Notes: generated from the sequence alone by a model not told the origin. DNA of 64,000 nt from Blattabacterium sp. (Blatta orientalis) str. Tarazona (GCF_000334405.1 NC_020195.1:496001-560000); one strand, 5' to 3'; shown: positions 19,315 to 29,120, numbered from the stretch's first letter. Numbers and translations are program-made.

Positions 19315-20316
19315 ATGTATACCTTAGGAGAATTTATCATAGAAAATAGGGATCGTTTTTTATATTCCACAGAAGATTTATTACGGTTATTTAGTTCTAT
19401 TAAATTAGCAGCTAAAGCTATTAATAAGGAGGTGAATAAAGCCGGTTTAACAGAAAAAATTGGAAGTTCCGGAATAACTAATATACAAGGAGAAAATCAA
19501 CAGAAACTAGATGAGTTTGCACACAGAATTTTTATTGAATCATTTAAAAGCAGAAATGTAGTTTGTGGAATTGCTTCGGAAGAAAGCAAAGATTTTATAG
19601 TGATAAAGGGAGAAAAAGAAAATCCTTTTCAAAAGAAATACATTGTTTTAATAGATCCACTAGATGGTTCTTCCAATATAGATGTCAATGTGTCTATTGG
19701 GACTATATTTTCAGTATATATCAAGAAGACTCCTATTCAAATGGATTTAAGAATAGAAGATTTTTTGCAAAAAGGAAATAAACAAATTCTTGCAGGATAT
19801 ATTATTTATGGATCCTCCACTATATTGGTCTATACTACAGGAAATGGAGTACATGGATTTACTTTGGATCCTTCTGTAGGAACTTTTTATTTATCTCATC
19901 CTAAACTTCATTTTCCAGAAGTAGAAAAAATTTATTCTATCAACGATGGGAATTATGTTAGATTCCCTAATGGTATCAAAAAATTTATAAGATACTGTCA
20001 AGAAGAAAAAGATAATCGCCCTTATACGGCACGATATATTGGATCTTTAGTGGGAGATTTTCATAGAAATCTGATACAAGGAGGTATATATATTTACCCC
20101 AAAACAGCGCTTTCTCCAAATGGAAAATTGAGGTTACTTTATGAATGTAATCCGATGGCCTTTTTAACAGAACAAGCTGGTGGAAAAGCTTCTGATGGAA
20201 AAAAAAGAATTCTAGATATAGAACCTTTCAAATTACATCAAAGGACTCCATTCATTTGTGGATCTATAGGGATGGTTTCTAAGTTGGAGGAATTTATGAA
20301 TAATGAGAAAAAATAA
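19315..20316 (+). CDS. fbp: Fructose-1,6-bisphosphatase, class 1
   Basis: This is the gluconeogenic phosphatase that forms fructose 6-phosphate. The metal-binding signature [12 protein letters not shown] occupies residues 112-123, and GIASEES near 85 carries further acidic ligands. The C-terminal [17 protein letters not shown] is the class 1 hallmark. The length of 333 residues is standard. Its presence suggests the cell makes sugar phosphates from amino-acid or TCA carbon. It is followed by rnpA after 11 bp. Confidence 0.97.
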   Translation: MYTLGEFIIENRDRFLYSTEDLLRLFSSIKLAAKAINKEVNKAGLTEKIGSSGITNIQGENQQKLDEFAHRIFIESFKSRNVVCGIASEESKDFIVIKGEKENPFQKKYIVLIDPLDGSSNIDVNVSIGTIFSVYIKKTPIQMDLRIEDFLQKGNKQILAGYIIYGSSTILVYTTGNGVHGFTLDPSVGTFYLSHPKLHFPEVEKIYSINDGNYVRFPNGIKKFIRYCQEEKDNRPYTARYIGSLVGDFHRNLIQGGIYIYPKTALSPNGKLRLLYECNPMAFLTEQAGGKASDGKKRILDIEPFKLHQRTPFICGSIGMVSKLEEFMNNEKK

Positions 20317-20327
20317 TAAGATAAGGT

Positions 20328-20714
20328 ATGGGCTTTCAAGTAAAAAGAAAAAAAAATATTATTTATAATACAATCAAATACGGAAAATTATTACCTGTAT
20401 TCCCTATTTATAGTTTTTTCTTATTGTATCCAAATAAGGAAAAGAAAACGAGATGGACAGAGCTAATTGGAACTTTGGTAAAAAAAAATTTCAAAAAAGC
20501 CGTACATAGAAATAGAATAAAACGTTTATTGCGGGCCTCTTTTTTATTAAATAAATTTATTTTAGAAGAAAAAATAGAGAGAACTAGTTGTAGTTATCAT
20601 ATTGTATTTATTTATATAGGAAAATTTTTACCAAAATTTCAGGATATTAATCCCTCTATTAAAAAAATATTTAATATAATAAGAGATATTGAAACCTCAT
20701 CTTTATTGAAATAA
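20328..20714 (+). CDS. rnpA: Ribonuclease P protein component
   Basis: This small basic protein binds RNase P RNA and helps mature tRNA 5' ends. The RNR signature is seen as KKAVHRNRIKRLLRA (about residues 56-70), preceded by TLVKKNFKKA. At 128 residues it is of normal size. It lies 11 bp after fbp rather than next to rpmH and dnaA. Its last 12 bp overlap the convergent MarC gene. The RNA partner is in this window at about 32.2-32.5 kb. Confidence 0.93.
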   Translation: MGFQVKRKKNIIYNTIKYGKLLPVFPIYSFFLLYPNKEKKTRWTELIGTLVKKNFKKAVHRNRIKRLLRASFLLNKFILEEKIERTSCSYHIVFIYIGKFLPKFQDINPSIKKIFNIIRDIETSSLLK

Positions 20715-21275
20715 TTGACCTGCGTTAGCTCCAAAAATTTTTACTGCAAAAGCCAATAAAACGATCCCGAATATCTTTTTTAGTATATCTAAACCATTAG
20801 ATCCTATTTTTTCAGCTATAAAATCACATCTATCTATAACGAAATAAACTACTATCATATTGAGTATTAAAGAAATAAGAATAATATTTACATCATAAGT
20901 AGTTCTTAGAGAAATTAGAGTAGTCAAGGATCCAGGTCCAGCTATAAGTGGAAAAGCAATTGGAACGATAGAAGTTTGGGCATTTTCTGTTACTTTATGA
21001 AGATCTATGCCTAAAATCATTTCTAATCCAATTAAAAACAAAACGATAGATCCTGCAACGGAAAAAGAGTGGACATCTACACCAATAATTTTTAGCATAG
21101 GTTGTCCTAAAAACAAAAAAGATAAAAAGATAATAAGAGAAGTCACTATCACTTTTTTTGTCTCTATAATATTTCCTTTAGATTTAAAACCCATAATTAT
21201 GGGAGCATTTCCTAGTATATCTATAATGCTAAAAAGGATCATGAAACAACTGATTAATGAATTTATCCATTCCAT
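20703..21275 (-). CDS. MarC family integral membrane protein
   Basis: This is a six-helix membrane protein of the MarC (UPF0056) family, function unknown. The conserved blocks are FSIIDILGNAPI near the N-terminus, SFSVAGSIVLFLIGLEMI in the middle and PLIAGPGSLTTLI before the fifth helix. I use ATG 21275 (MEWINSL); the frame also has a TTG two codons upstream. The 200-bp region behind it (21282-21496) holds nothing I can identify apart from a TATTTTTG that could be the -7 element of its promoter. Confidence 0.88.
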   Translation of the reverse strand: MEWINSLISCFMILFSIIDILGNAPIIMGFKSKGNIIETKKVIVTSLIIFLSFLFLGQPMLKIIGVDVHSFSVAGSIVLFLIGLEMILGIDLHKVTENAQTSIVPIAFPLIAGPGSLTTLISLRTTYDVNIILISLILNMIVVYFVIDRCDFIAEKIGSNGLDILKKIFGIVLLAFAVKIFGANAGQLFQ

Positions 21276-21496
21276 ATTCAAAATTTATTCAAAAATTTTT
21301 AAGTTTCGAACTAAAGTTTTTTTGAGGATAAAAAATGATAAAATATCATTAATAATATCTACGATTTTATTCTATTATCCTCCTCTTAATCTATCACAAA
21401 TTAAACAAAAATATAATCAGTCCCATTAATTTTTTTGAAAAAAAACTTAATCTATTCATGTTTTTATTTTAAGTTTTGTTGTATTAAGTATAATTT

Positions 21497-22861
21497 CTAA
21501 AGTCCATTTTCATAAGCTTTCCATCCTATCTCTCTATATTTTTCTGCCAAAAATTTTGGATTTTTAGATTGATAAATAGCTTTTCCAACTATGATAAAAT
21601 CACTTTTGTTTTTTTGAAAAGCTAGATTAGGATGAATGTACGTATTTCCCATAGAATTTTCTTTTGATTGAGAAAAATGTATTCCAGGAGTAAATAATAA
21701 TAATCTATTGTCTACTCTTCTTTGTGCTACGGTTCCAATTACTTTTGGATTTTTCAAAGAGATGTTTAAAGCTTTTCTTATATAATTATCATCAGATAAT
21801 CTTCCAGAAGAAGACATTTCAGACACAGTAATTAATCCCATATTTGAAGGAATATTCAAGTTTTGTATACTGATACTTCCTGCAAGTAGATGTACCGTTA
21901 AAATATCTGCCCAAGAAGAAATTTTGTGTATCCCATGATGTAATTGTAGATAATTTATAGGTCCCACATCACATAATTTTCTATCTTCAAATAATAAAAA
22001 TTTCTTTTCTACAGAAATTTTTTTAAGAGATGCAATGAATGAAGATGAAAAATCACTAATAATATCTGCATGAAGTTTCAATCCACAAATGGAATCTCCT
22101 GTCAAATTCACTAGTTCTAAAATTTTTTCAGAGTATATTAAGTCGGCAGAAACAATCAAATTTGTTTTTTTTTTCAACGTTATATCAAGAAGTTTTTTTC
22201 CAATGGGATGAGAAATTTTTTCTTTTTTTTCTTCATAGGAAAGACGTTTTTCCTGAAATTTTTTTATTCTTTTTTTGAAAAAAAGTTGAATTATATGTAT
22301 TTCTTTTTTCTTTAAAAGATCTTTTTTTTCTAACATCTTTAAAACTTCTCCTATACGAAATAAAGTCCGTATATTAAATCCTCTTTTTTTTATATTATCT
22401 ATTCCTCCTTGTTCACGATCAAGAATAGATAGAATATTTTTAATAATCAATCCCTCTTTTTCAAGATCTATCACGGTTTGTAATAAACTATCTCCACTTG
22501 TTATTACATCTTCTACAAGAAGACAATTTTGTCCTTTTTTGTAAATCCCTTCTATCATTCGTTTGGTTCCATAACCTTTATTTTCTTTTCTCTTAATAAT
22601 CAAAGGAATATTTGACCTTAAGGATAAAGTAGTAGCTATCGGTAAAGCAGCATAGGGGACTCCACAAATAAGTTCAAACGTATGATATGGAACTTCACTA
22701 AGAAGCAAATCAGAAAGTTTTATTAATAAATCTGGTCTAGAAGCTATTGGACGAAAGTCTATATATATAGGAGAAGTCATTCCACTTTTCAAGGTAAAAT
22801 GACCAAATTTTATAATGCCTAAATTATAAATTTTTAAAAAAAACTGTTCTTTTTCTTCCAT
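21497..22861 (-). CDS. pyrEF: Bifunctional orotate phosphoribosyltransferase / OMP decarboxylase
   Basis: One 454-residue chain carries both last steps of UMP synthesis. The N-terminal OPRT domain (about 1-190) has the PRPP loop LLVEDVITSGDSLLQ near 115 and ERKENKGYG-like KRKENKGYGTKR. A lysine-rich linker follows. The C-terminal OMP decarboxylase domain (about 215-454) has LKLHADI and FEDRKLCDVG, with the catalytic Asp-Lys-Asp set, near 285-296. The domain order is that of eukaryotic UMP synthase. It is divergent from pyrD, so the last three steps of the pathway are clustered. Confidence 0.96.
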   Translation of the reverse strand: MEEKEQFFLKIYNLGIIKFGHFTLKSGMTSPIYIDFRPIASRPDLLIKLSDLLLSEVPYHTFELICGVPYAALPIATTLSLRSNIPLIIKRKENKGYGTKRMIEGIYKKGQNCLLVEDVITSGDSLLQTVIDLEKEGLIIKNILSILDREQGGIDNIKKRGFNIRTLFRIGEVLKMLEKKDLLKKKEIHIIQLFFKKRIKKFQEKRLSYEEKKEKISHPIGKKLLDITLKKKTNLIVSADLIYSEKILELVNLTGDSICGLKLHADIISDFSSSFIASLKKISVEKKFLLFEDRKLCDVGPINYLQLHHGIHKISSWADILTVHLLAGSISIQNLNIPSNMGLITVSEMSSSGRLSDDNYIRKALNISLKNPKVIGTVAQRRVDNRLLLFTPGIHFSQSKENSMGNTYIHPNLAFQKNKSDFIIVGKAIYQSKNPKFLAEKYREIGWKAYENGL

Positions 22862-22935
22862 AAAAAACCTTTTTTGGTTAAAGTTAAAAATTTTCTCCTT
22901 GGTGGGTTTTGTATTATATTACTTACACAATTTTT

Positions 22936-23886
22936 ATGATCATGAAAAAAAAGAAAATAGATATATCTTCTGATATAAATGGGATTAAACTTTCTTCTTG
23001 TATTATGAATGCTTCAGGAGTACTCTGTACTACAGAAAAAGAACTTAAAAAGTTGATTATTAGTTCTTCCGGAGCTATTGTGACAAAAAGTTGTACCTTA
23101 AAACCAAGAAAAGGAAATTTAGAACCTAGATATTTTGGATGGAATATTGGAAGCATTAATTCTATGGGCCTCCCCAATCTTGGAATAGATTTTTATTTAG
23201 ATTTTTTAGAAAAAATAAATCCTAAAAAACCTTTTTTTTTATCTATATCAGGACTTTCTATAGAGGAAAATTATCTTCTTCTTCATAAAGCCAATCTTTC
23301 TTCCCGTATCAGTGCAGTAGAATTAAATTTGTCTTGTCCAAATATTCTTGGAAAAGATCAAGTATTAGGTTATGATTTTAATAATATTCCGAATTTCCTC
23401 GAAAATATATTTAAATTTTATAAAAAACCTTTAGGAGTTAAGTTACCTCCTTATTTTGAAAATAGGCATATTAAAAAAATGGCTTTTATATTAAATAAAT
23501 ATCCTATTTTCTTTGTTACCTGTATTAATAGTTTGCCTAATGGTCTTTTCATTGATCTCAATAAAGAAACTGTGGTGATTCAACCAAAAATGGGTTTTGG
23601 AGGGATAGGAGGAAAAACTATAAAACCATTTGCATTAGCAAATATTCGTCAATTTTATACTTATCTACGCAAAGAGATTCCTATAATAGGTTGTGGTGGA
23701 ATTTGTTCCGGAAAAGATATTTTTGAACACATATTGTGTGGGGCCTCAGCGGTTCAAATCGGAACACAATTTATAAAAGAAGGGGTTTCTGTTTTTGATA
23801 GATTGAGAAAAGAGTTAGTTGATCTTCTGCAAAAAAAAAAATTTCCATCTATAAATAAATTTATAGGAAAATTAAACGTTTTTTAA
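22936..23886 (+). CDS. pyrD: Dihydroorotate dehydrogenase, class 1A type
   Basis: This enzyme oxidises dihydroorotate to orotate. The active-site loop reads NLSCPNILGKDQVLGYDF, with the catalytic cysteine. This matches the soluble, fumarate-using class 1A enzymes (Cys in NLSCPN) rather than the membrane class 2 type (Ser). NSMGLPN and IGCGGICSGKD are the flavin-binding blocks. I use ATG 22936; ATG 22942 is equally possible. The start is divergent from pyrEF across about 75 bp. Use of fumarate would fit with fumC and a partly anaerobic life, but the electron acceptor is inferred. Confidence 0.94.
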   Translation: MIMKKKKIDISSDINGIKLSSCIMNASGVLCTTEKELKKLIISSSGAIVTKSCTLKPRKGNLEPRYFGWNIGSINSMGLPNLGIDFYLDFLEKINPKKPFFLSISGLSIEENYLLLHKANLSSRISAVELNLSCPNILGKDQVLGYDFNNIPNFLENIFKFYKKPLGVKLPPYFENRHIKKMAFILNKYPIFFVTCINSLPNGLFIDLNKETVVIQPKMGFGGIGGKTIKPFALANIRQFYTYLRKEIPIIGCGGICSGKDIFEHILCGASAVQIGTQFIKEGVSVFDRLRKELVDLLQKKKFPSINKFIGKLNVF

Positions 23887-23896
23887 TCTTCTTAAA

Positions 23897-25369
23897 TTAA
23901 TAAGATTTTGCAAAAACAACTCTTTGAGAAGAATGGTTTCCAGAATAAATACACTTCCCTCCTTTTTTTTTAGTAGAAATTGGAATACAACGTATAGTAG
24001 CTTCCGTTTCTTCTTGAATTTTTTTCCTGTACTTTTTGTTCCATCCCAATGAGCAAGAATAAAACCTCCTACACCGTTTTATTTTTTTTTTAAAATCCTC
24101 ATAATGATCTGAAATCATGGTCAATTTTTTGGTTCTATTTAAAGCTCTTTGATAGAGATTCTTTTGTATTTTATCAAGAAGTTTTGGAATAAAAGTGATA
24201 ATCTGATTCCAAGAAACATCTACTTTTTCGTAAGTATCTCTTCTAAAAACTTCTGCTTTTTCTTTTAGGATTTCATCCAATCCAATGTTAATTCGTATGG
24301 GGATTCCCTTCATTTCGTATTCATGAAATTTCCATCCAGGAGTAAAAATCTCTCTATTATCATATTTCACAGTAAATCCTTTTTCTTTTATAATTTTTTG
24401 GATTCTTTCAGCTATTTCATTTATTTTACTTAATTCTTTCTGGTTTTTGTATATAGGAATGATAACTATTTGTATAGGAGCTATTTTAGGAGGTAATATC
24501 AGTCCGTGATCATCTGAGTGTAACATAACTATTCCACCTATTAATCTAGTCGAAACTCCCCAAGATGTAGACCAGACATATTCTTTTTTTCCATTTTTAT
24601 TAGTGAATTTCACATCGAAAGCTTTCGAAAAATTTTGTCCAAGAAAATGTGAAGTTCCAATTTGTAAAGCTTTTCCATCTTGCATCATGGCCTCTAGACT
24701 AAATGTGGTTTCAGAACCAGAAAATTTATCCATGTATGGTTTAATTCCTTGTACTACAGGGATCGCCATAACTTTTTCAGAGAAATCCGTATAAATATTT
24801 AATATTTTTTTAGTTTCTTCTATGGCTTCTTTTTCAGTAGAATGAGCAGTATGACCTTCTTGCCATAAAAACTCAGAGGTTCTTAAAAATAAACGGGTTC
24901 GCATTTCCCATCTAATAGCGTTTCCCCATTGATTCAAAAGAAGAGGAAGATCTCTATAAGAATGAATCCAATGTCGAAAAGTTTTCCATATGATACTTTC
25001 AGAAGTAGGTCGAATAACTAATTCTTCTTGTAGTTTAGATTTTGGATCTACAGTTAATTCTTCTTGATCTGTATTTTTTTTCAACTTACAATGTGTGACT
25101 ATAGCGCATTCTCTAGAAAAATTTTCAATATGTTTTTTTTCTTTTGAGAAAGAAGATTTAGGAATAAGCATAGGAAAATAAACATTTTTATGTCCCGTTT
25201 CTTTAAACATTTTGTCTAATGTGTTTTTTATAATTTCCCATATAGAAAAACCATATGGCTTTATAATCATAAAACCACGAATTCCGGAAAATTCTGCTAA
25301 ACCAGATTTAATGATAATTTCATTATACCATTTGGAATAATCCACACTACGTTTAGTTAATTGATGCAT
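23897..25369 (-). CDS. proS: Prolyl-tRNA synthetase (archaeal/eukaryal-like short type), with a misframed segment
   Basis: This class II synthetase charges tRNA-Pro. Motif 2 is near RWEMRTRLFLRTSEFLWQEG, the proline pocket is at GTSHFLGQNFSKAF, and motif 3 is around GGIVMLHSDDHG. It lacks the editing insertion, as in type 3 enzymes. I use ATG 25369 (MHQLTKRSVDYSKW). Between about 24025 and 24080 the frame reads RCRRFYSCSLGWNKKYRK, unlike the family. The overlapping frame there reads GVGGFILAHWDGTKSTG, the expected sequence. One extra base near the T4/T10 runs (24077-24091) and one missing base in T7 (24019-24025) would explain it, leaving the net frame unchanged. Confidence 0.94.
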   Translation of the reverse strand: MHQLTKRSVDYSKWYNEIIIKSGLAEFSGIRGFMIIKPYGFSIWEIIKNTLDKMFKETGHKNVYFPMLIPKSSFSKEKKHIENFSRECAIVTHCKLKKNTDQEELTVDPKSKLQEELVIRPTSESIIWKTFRHWIHSYRDLPLLLNQWGNAIRWEMRTRLFLRTSEFLWQEGHTAHSTEKEAIEETKKILNIYTDFSEKVMAIPVVQGIKPYMDKFSGSETTFSLEAMMQDGKALQIGTSHFLGQNFSKAFDVKFTNKNGKKEYVWSTSWGVSTRLIGGIVMLHSDDHGLILPPKIAPIQIVIIPIYKNQKELSKINEIAERIQKIIKEKGFTVKYDNREIFTPGWKFHEYEMKGIPIRINIGLDEILKEKAEVFRRDTYEKVDVSWNQIITFIPKLLDKIQKNLYQRALNRTKKLTMISDHYEDFKKKIKRCRRFYSCSLGWNKKYRKKIQEETEATIRCIPISTKKKGGKCIYSGNHSSQRVVFAKSY

Positions 25370-25486
25370 AAAAAAAATCAAGAAAAATTTATTAGGATAT
25401 GATCATTAAATATAAAAAAATTATTTTTATTATAGAACATTTGATTTTCTTTCTAAATTAGTGATTTATTAAAAGAGTACATTATC

Positions 25487-25681
25487 ATGGCACATCCTAA
25501 AAGAAGGCAATCTAAATCTAGGAGAAATAAAAGAAGAACTCATCTAAAAATACAGGAACCTTTATTAGTTAAATGTCCTTTAAATCACCAAAAACATTTA
25601 TATCACCATGCTTATTGGCATGAAGGGAAACTATATTATAGAGGGAAAATGGTATTGAAAAAAGATAATCCATCCATGTAA
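25487..25681 (+). CDS. rpmF: 50S ribosomal protein L32
   Basis: This is a 64-residue basic protein starting MAHPKRRQSKSRRNKRRTH, the L32 signature. The usual zinc cysteines are largely missing: only Cys31 remains in VKCPLNHQ, and a second CPxC-type pair is replaced by His/Tyr residues. It leads the cluster rpmF-accB-accC, a common order in Bacteroidetes. It starts about 118 bp from the divergent proS. Confidence 0.96.
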   Translation: MAHPKRRQSKSRRNKRRTHLKIQEPLLVKCPLNHQKHLYHHAYWHEGKLYYRGKMVLKKDNPSM

Positions 25682-25703
25682 TAATAGGTAGGCGGTAAAA
25701 TTT

Positions 25704-26183
25704 ATGGATTTTAAAAATATTAAATCACTGATTCAATTGATTTCTAAATCTAATATTCGTGAAGTAAGAGTGAAAATAGGAGAAACTCAAATTCATATTA
25801 AGAATAACATTTTTAGAAAAAAAAGAAAAAAGTTATTGAATCCAATTTTATCCAAGAACAGAAGAATTTATTCTCCTGTTCCTGATTTTTCCGATAGGTT
25901 TTCTAAATTAGAAATGGAAAAAAAACCTGATAAAAGTCAGTACATTACTATTAAATCTCCTATAATTGGAACTTTCTATCGTAGACCTCATCCAGATAAA
26001 GAGCCCTTTGTGAAAGTAGGAGATAAGATAAAAATAGGAACAAAAATTTGTGTGATAGAAGCTATGAAGCTATTTAATGATATAGAATCTGAAGTAGATG
26101 GAAAAATCGTGAAAATCCTTGTAGAAGACTCTACTCCAGTTGATTATGATCAACCTTTATTTATTTTAGATCCTAATGATTAA
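25704..26183 (+). CDS. accB: Biotin carboxyl carrier protein of acetyl-CoA carboxylase
   Basis: This carrier of the first committed step of fatty-acid synthesis has 159 residues. The C-terminal biotinyl domain starts at about residue 78 (ITIKSPIIGTFYRRPHPDKEPF). The biotinylated lysine is in IEAMKLFNDIESEVDG near residue 123. The N-terminal half is a charged linker region. It sits between rpmF and accC and overlaps the upstream open extension of accC, so translation is probably coupled. Confidence 0.96.
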   Translation: MDFKNIKSLIQLISKSNIREVRVKIGETQIHIKNNIFRKKRKKLLNPILSKNRRIYSPVPDFSDRFSKLEMEKKPDKSQYITIKSPIIGTFYRRPHPDKEPFVKVGDKIKIGTKICVIEAMKLFNDIESEVDGKIVKILVEDSTPVDYDQPLFILDPND

Positions 26184-26202
26184 AAGTATACATACAAAAT
26201 TT

Positions 26203-27579
26203 ATGTTTAAAAAAATATTAATTGCTAATCGTGGAGAAATTGCCTTACGAGTGATACGTACCGCTAAAGAAATGGGAATAAAAACGGTAGCTGTTTATTC
26301 TACAGCCGATAGACATAGTCTTCATGTTTATTTTGCAGATGAAGCTGTCTGTATTGGTCCTCCTTCTCCATATAAATCGTATTTAAATGTTCCAAATTTA
26401 ATATCTGCAGCCGAAATCACAAATGCAGACGCTATTCATCCTGGATATGGTTTTTTATCTGAAAATGCATATTTTTCATCTATGTGTAAAAAACATGGAA
26501 TTAAGTTTATCGGTCCACTTCCAAATCATATCATTCAGATGGGAAATAAAATTTCAGCTAAAAAAACTATGAAAAAAGCTGGAATTTCGTGTCTTCCTGG
26601 ATCAGATTTTTTTTTGGAATCTTCTTATAAGGAAATAGAAAGAATTGCAGAAAAAATTGGGTATCCTCTTATTATCAAAGCGGTTTCTGGAGGTGGTGGA
26701 AAAGGAATACGATCTGTTTTAGATAAAGAAAGATTAAAGCGTTCTTGGGAAGAAGCAAAAAAAGAATCTTTTGCCTTTTTTGGAAAGAAAGATATGTATA
26801 TAGAGAAATTAATTCTCAATCCAAGACATATAGAAATACAAATTATTAGTGATCAATATGGAAAAGCTTGTCATCTATCCGAAAGAGATTGTTCCATTCA
26901 ACGAAGAAATCAAAAACTGTTGGAAGAGGCTCCTTCTCCTTTTTTAACTCCTTCTTTGAGAAAGAAAATGGGAGAAGTAGCCATAAAAGCTGCTGAATTT
27001 ATTCGTTATGAAGGAGTAGGAACTATAGAATTTTTAGTAGATCAAAATCGTAATTTTTATTTTATGGAAATGAATACTAGAATTCAAGTGGAACATCCTA
27101 TTACCGAAGAAATAACGGGTTTAGATCTTATACAAGAACAAATTTTTTTAGCTAATGGAAAAAAACTTTCTGGAAAAAATTATTATCCAAAAATGTATTC
27201 TATGGAATGTAGAGTTAATGCAGAAGAACCTTCTCAAGATTTTCGTCCTGTTCCTGGTAAAATTACTCAAATGCATTTACCAGGAGGAAAAGGGGTTCGT
27301 GTAGATACCCATGTTTATGCAGGATATAGAGTCCCACATTATTATGATTCTATGATTGCTAAAATTATCACGACCGCAAAAAGTAGAAAAGAGACTATTG
27401 AAAAAATGCGTCGTTCATTAGATGAATTTGTAATAGAAGGAATTCGCACGACTGTCCCTTTTCATAAACAGCTTATGCAAAATAATGACTTTTTGAAAGG
27501 AGACTATAATACAAATTTTTTAGATACACTTCATTTAGATTCCAATTTTAATGATAATGGATCAAATCAGAATTATTGA
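26203..27579 (+). CDS. accC: Biotin carboxylase subunit of acetyl-CoA carboxylase
   Basis: This ATP-grasp enzyme carboxylates the biotin on AccB. The start MFKKILIANRGEIALRVIR is canonical, so I chose ATG 26203. The frame is open to an ATG at 26176 inside the end of accB, which would add nine residues. The glycine-rich ATP loop AVSGGGGKGIRSV lies near residue 160, and the active-site EMNTRIQVEHPITEE near 288. The 458-residue length is normal. The last few bases overlap the end of convergent prfA. Confidence 0.97.
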   Translation: MFKKILIANRGEIALRVIRTAKEMGIKTVAVYSTADRHSLHVYFADEAVCIGPPSPYKSYLNVPNLISAAEITNADAIHPGYGFLSENAYFSSMCKKHGIKFIGPLPNHIIQMGNKISAKKTMKKAGISCLPGSDFFLESSYKEIERIAEKIGYPLIIKAVSGGGGKGIRSVLDKERLKRSWEEAKKESFAFFGKKDMYIEKLILNPRHIEIQIISDQYGKACHLSERDCSIQRRNQKLLEEAPSPFLTPSLRKKMGEVAIKAAEFIRYEGVGTIEFLVDQNRNFYFMEMNTRIQVEHPITEEITGLDLIQEQIFLANGKKLSGKNYYPKMYSMECRVNAEEPSQDFRPVPGKITQMHLPGGKGVRVDTHVYAGYRVPHYYDSMIAKIITTAKSRKETIEKMRRSLDEFVIEGIRTTVPFHKQLMQNNDFLKGDYNTNFLDTLHLDSNFNDNGSNQNY

Positions 27580-28661
27580 TTTTTTTCAGATAGTTTTAAT
27601 AAATTAATCATTTCTTGAATATTCCCGTTCATGAATCCTACAAGATTATAAATGGATTTATGAATTCTATGATCCGTCACTCTTCCTTTAGGATAATTGT
27701 ATGTGCGTATTTTGACGGATCTATCTCCTGTAGAAACTAAAGATTTTCTCTTAATAGATCGTTCTTTAAATCTTTTTTCCTTTTCATTTTGATAAATACG
27801 TGATCGTAAAACGTTCATAGCTTTTTCAAAATTTTTGTGTTGCGAACGTTCTTCTTGACATTCTACTGTTATTTTAGTTGGGATATGTGTTAATCGTACA
27901 GCTGATTCTGTTTTATTTACATGTTGTCCTCCAGATCCACTGGATCTAAATGTGTCTTTTTTTATATCCGATAAATGAATTTTCATTTCTATATCTTTTA
28001 TCTCAGGTAGTACTGCTACAGTGATAGCAGATGTGTGTACTCTACCTTGAGATTCTGTTTTTGGGATCCTTTGAACTCTGTGGACTCCAGATTCAAATTT
28101 TAAGTTTCCATAAACTCCTTTTTTTCCACTCACATCTAAAATTATTTCTTTGTAACCTTGGATCCCTCCTTTTTGAGCATGGATGATTTTATATTTCCAA
28201 CCTACTTGTTTGAAATACATTATATACATTCGCAATATATCTTCTACAAAAAGACAGGCCTCATCACCTCCTGTTCCAGAACGTAATTCTACGATAGCAT
28301 TTCTATGATCGTCTTCTAAATTTTCTCTTTCTGTAGGAGAAGTAGAAAATAGTAGATCATCTGATTTTTTTTCAATATCAGACAGATCTTCCAAAATTTT
28401 ATTTTTTTCCAAATAAGCTATTTCTTTCATTTCTGGATCTGAATCATTTTTTAAAATAGAGTTAGCTTCTTGAAGAGATGTTAACTTTTTTTTGTATTTC
28501 TCATAAATATTTACTACTTTTTCCAACTTTCGATACTTCTTTAAGAATGTTTTATATTTTTTTTGATTGGATACAATATGAGGTTGTATAATGGAATTGG
28601 AAATTTCATGAAATTCTTTTTCAAGTATTTCAAATTTCTTAATTAATGAAATTTTCTTCAT
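27573..28661 (-). CDS. prfA: Peptide chain release factor 1
   Basis: This factor reads UAA and UAG and releases the finished protein. The catalytic GGQ is in RSSGSGGQHVNKTESAV near residue 242. The N-terminal coiled-coil region and EVRSGTGGDEA-like ELRSGTGGDEACLF near 130 are typical. With HVNKTESAVR and the YNYPKGRVTDHRI block it is RF1-like. The length of 362 residues is standard. It overlaps the 3' end of accC by 7 bp. Confidence 0.95.
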   Translation of the reverse strand: MKKISLIKKFEILEKEFHEISNSIIQPHIVSNQKKYKTFLKKYRKLEKVVNIYEKYKKKLTSLQEANSILKNDSDPEMKEIAYLEKNKILEDLSDIEKKSDDLLFSTSPTERENLEDDHRNAIVELRSGTGGDEACLFVEDILRMYIMYFKQVGWKYKIIHAQKGGIQGYKEIILDVSGKKGVYGNLKFESGVHRVQRIPKTESQGRVHTSAITVAVLPEIKDIEMKIHLSDIKKDTFRSSGSGGQHVNKTESAVRLTHIPTKITVECQEERSQHKNFEKAMNVLRSRIYQNEKEKRFKERSIKRKSLVSTGDRSVKIRTYNYPKGRVTDHRIHKSIYNLVGFMNGNIQEMINLLKLSEKNQ

Positions 28662-28712
28662 TTTTTTTCAATGTTTTTTTAGAAAAAAGAATTTAAATAC
28701 TTATTTCATCTT

Positions 28713-29120
28713 TCATCGTATTCTATCCATGGAATGGATTAATTTTATATCCTTTTTGATTGCTTTACTAGAAAGATATAAGAAACATATAGATAAAAAT
28801 GTAAGAAAAAGGTTCGTTTTTCTCGAAAGAAGGAAATATTTATTCGATTGAAGACATGAAAAAATAAGAATCAGTATAAAAATAGTACTATTTAGAAGTA
28901 TATTTAGACCATTGATAAATATTTGTAGTTTCTTTTTTTTAAAAAAAAGAAAACTTAAAACAGATAGAATTAAACATGTTATTATAACAATTAAAATGAA
29001 TCTATCTAATAAAAAAAAAGAAGACTTGATATTTTTTTTTGAATAGGGATAAAAATGTAAAGAAATAGAAGAAACTAATATGGATATAAATAAATAAAAA
29101 GTTTGTATCCGATAGAACAT
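28713..29120 (-). CDS. DUF4293 family membrane protein
   Basis: This is a 135-residue protein with four predicted membrane helices (about 5-22, 42-62, 70-90 and 100-118). The ends are the conserved parts: MFYRIQTFYLFIS at the start and KAIKKDIKLIHSMDRIR at the end, the pattern I know from Bacteroidetes DUF4293. In Flavobacteria this family often lies beside rho, as here, where it is divergent from rho across 126 bp. The function is unknown. Confidence 0.8.
   Translation of the reverse strand: MFYRIQTFYLFISILVSSISLHFYPYSKKNIKSSFFLLDRFILIVIITCLILSVLSFLFFKKKKLQIFINGLNILLNSTIFILILIFSCLQSNKYFLLSRKTNLFLTFLSICFLYLSSKAIKKDIKLIHSMDRIR

Noticed and set aside
21007..21429. 140-codon plus-strand frame opposite marC
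   Set aside because: It is antisense to a well-supported MarC gene and ends in low-complexity spacer.
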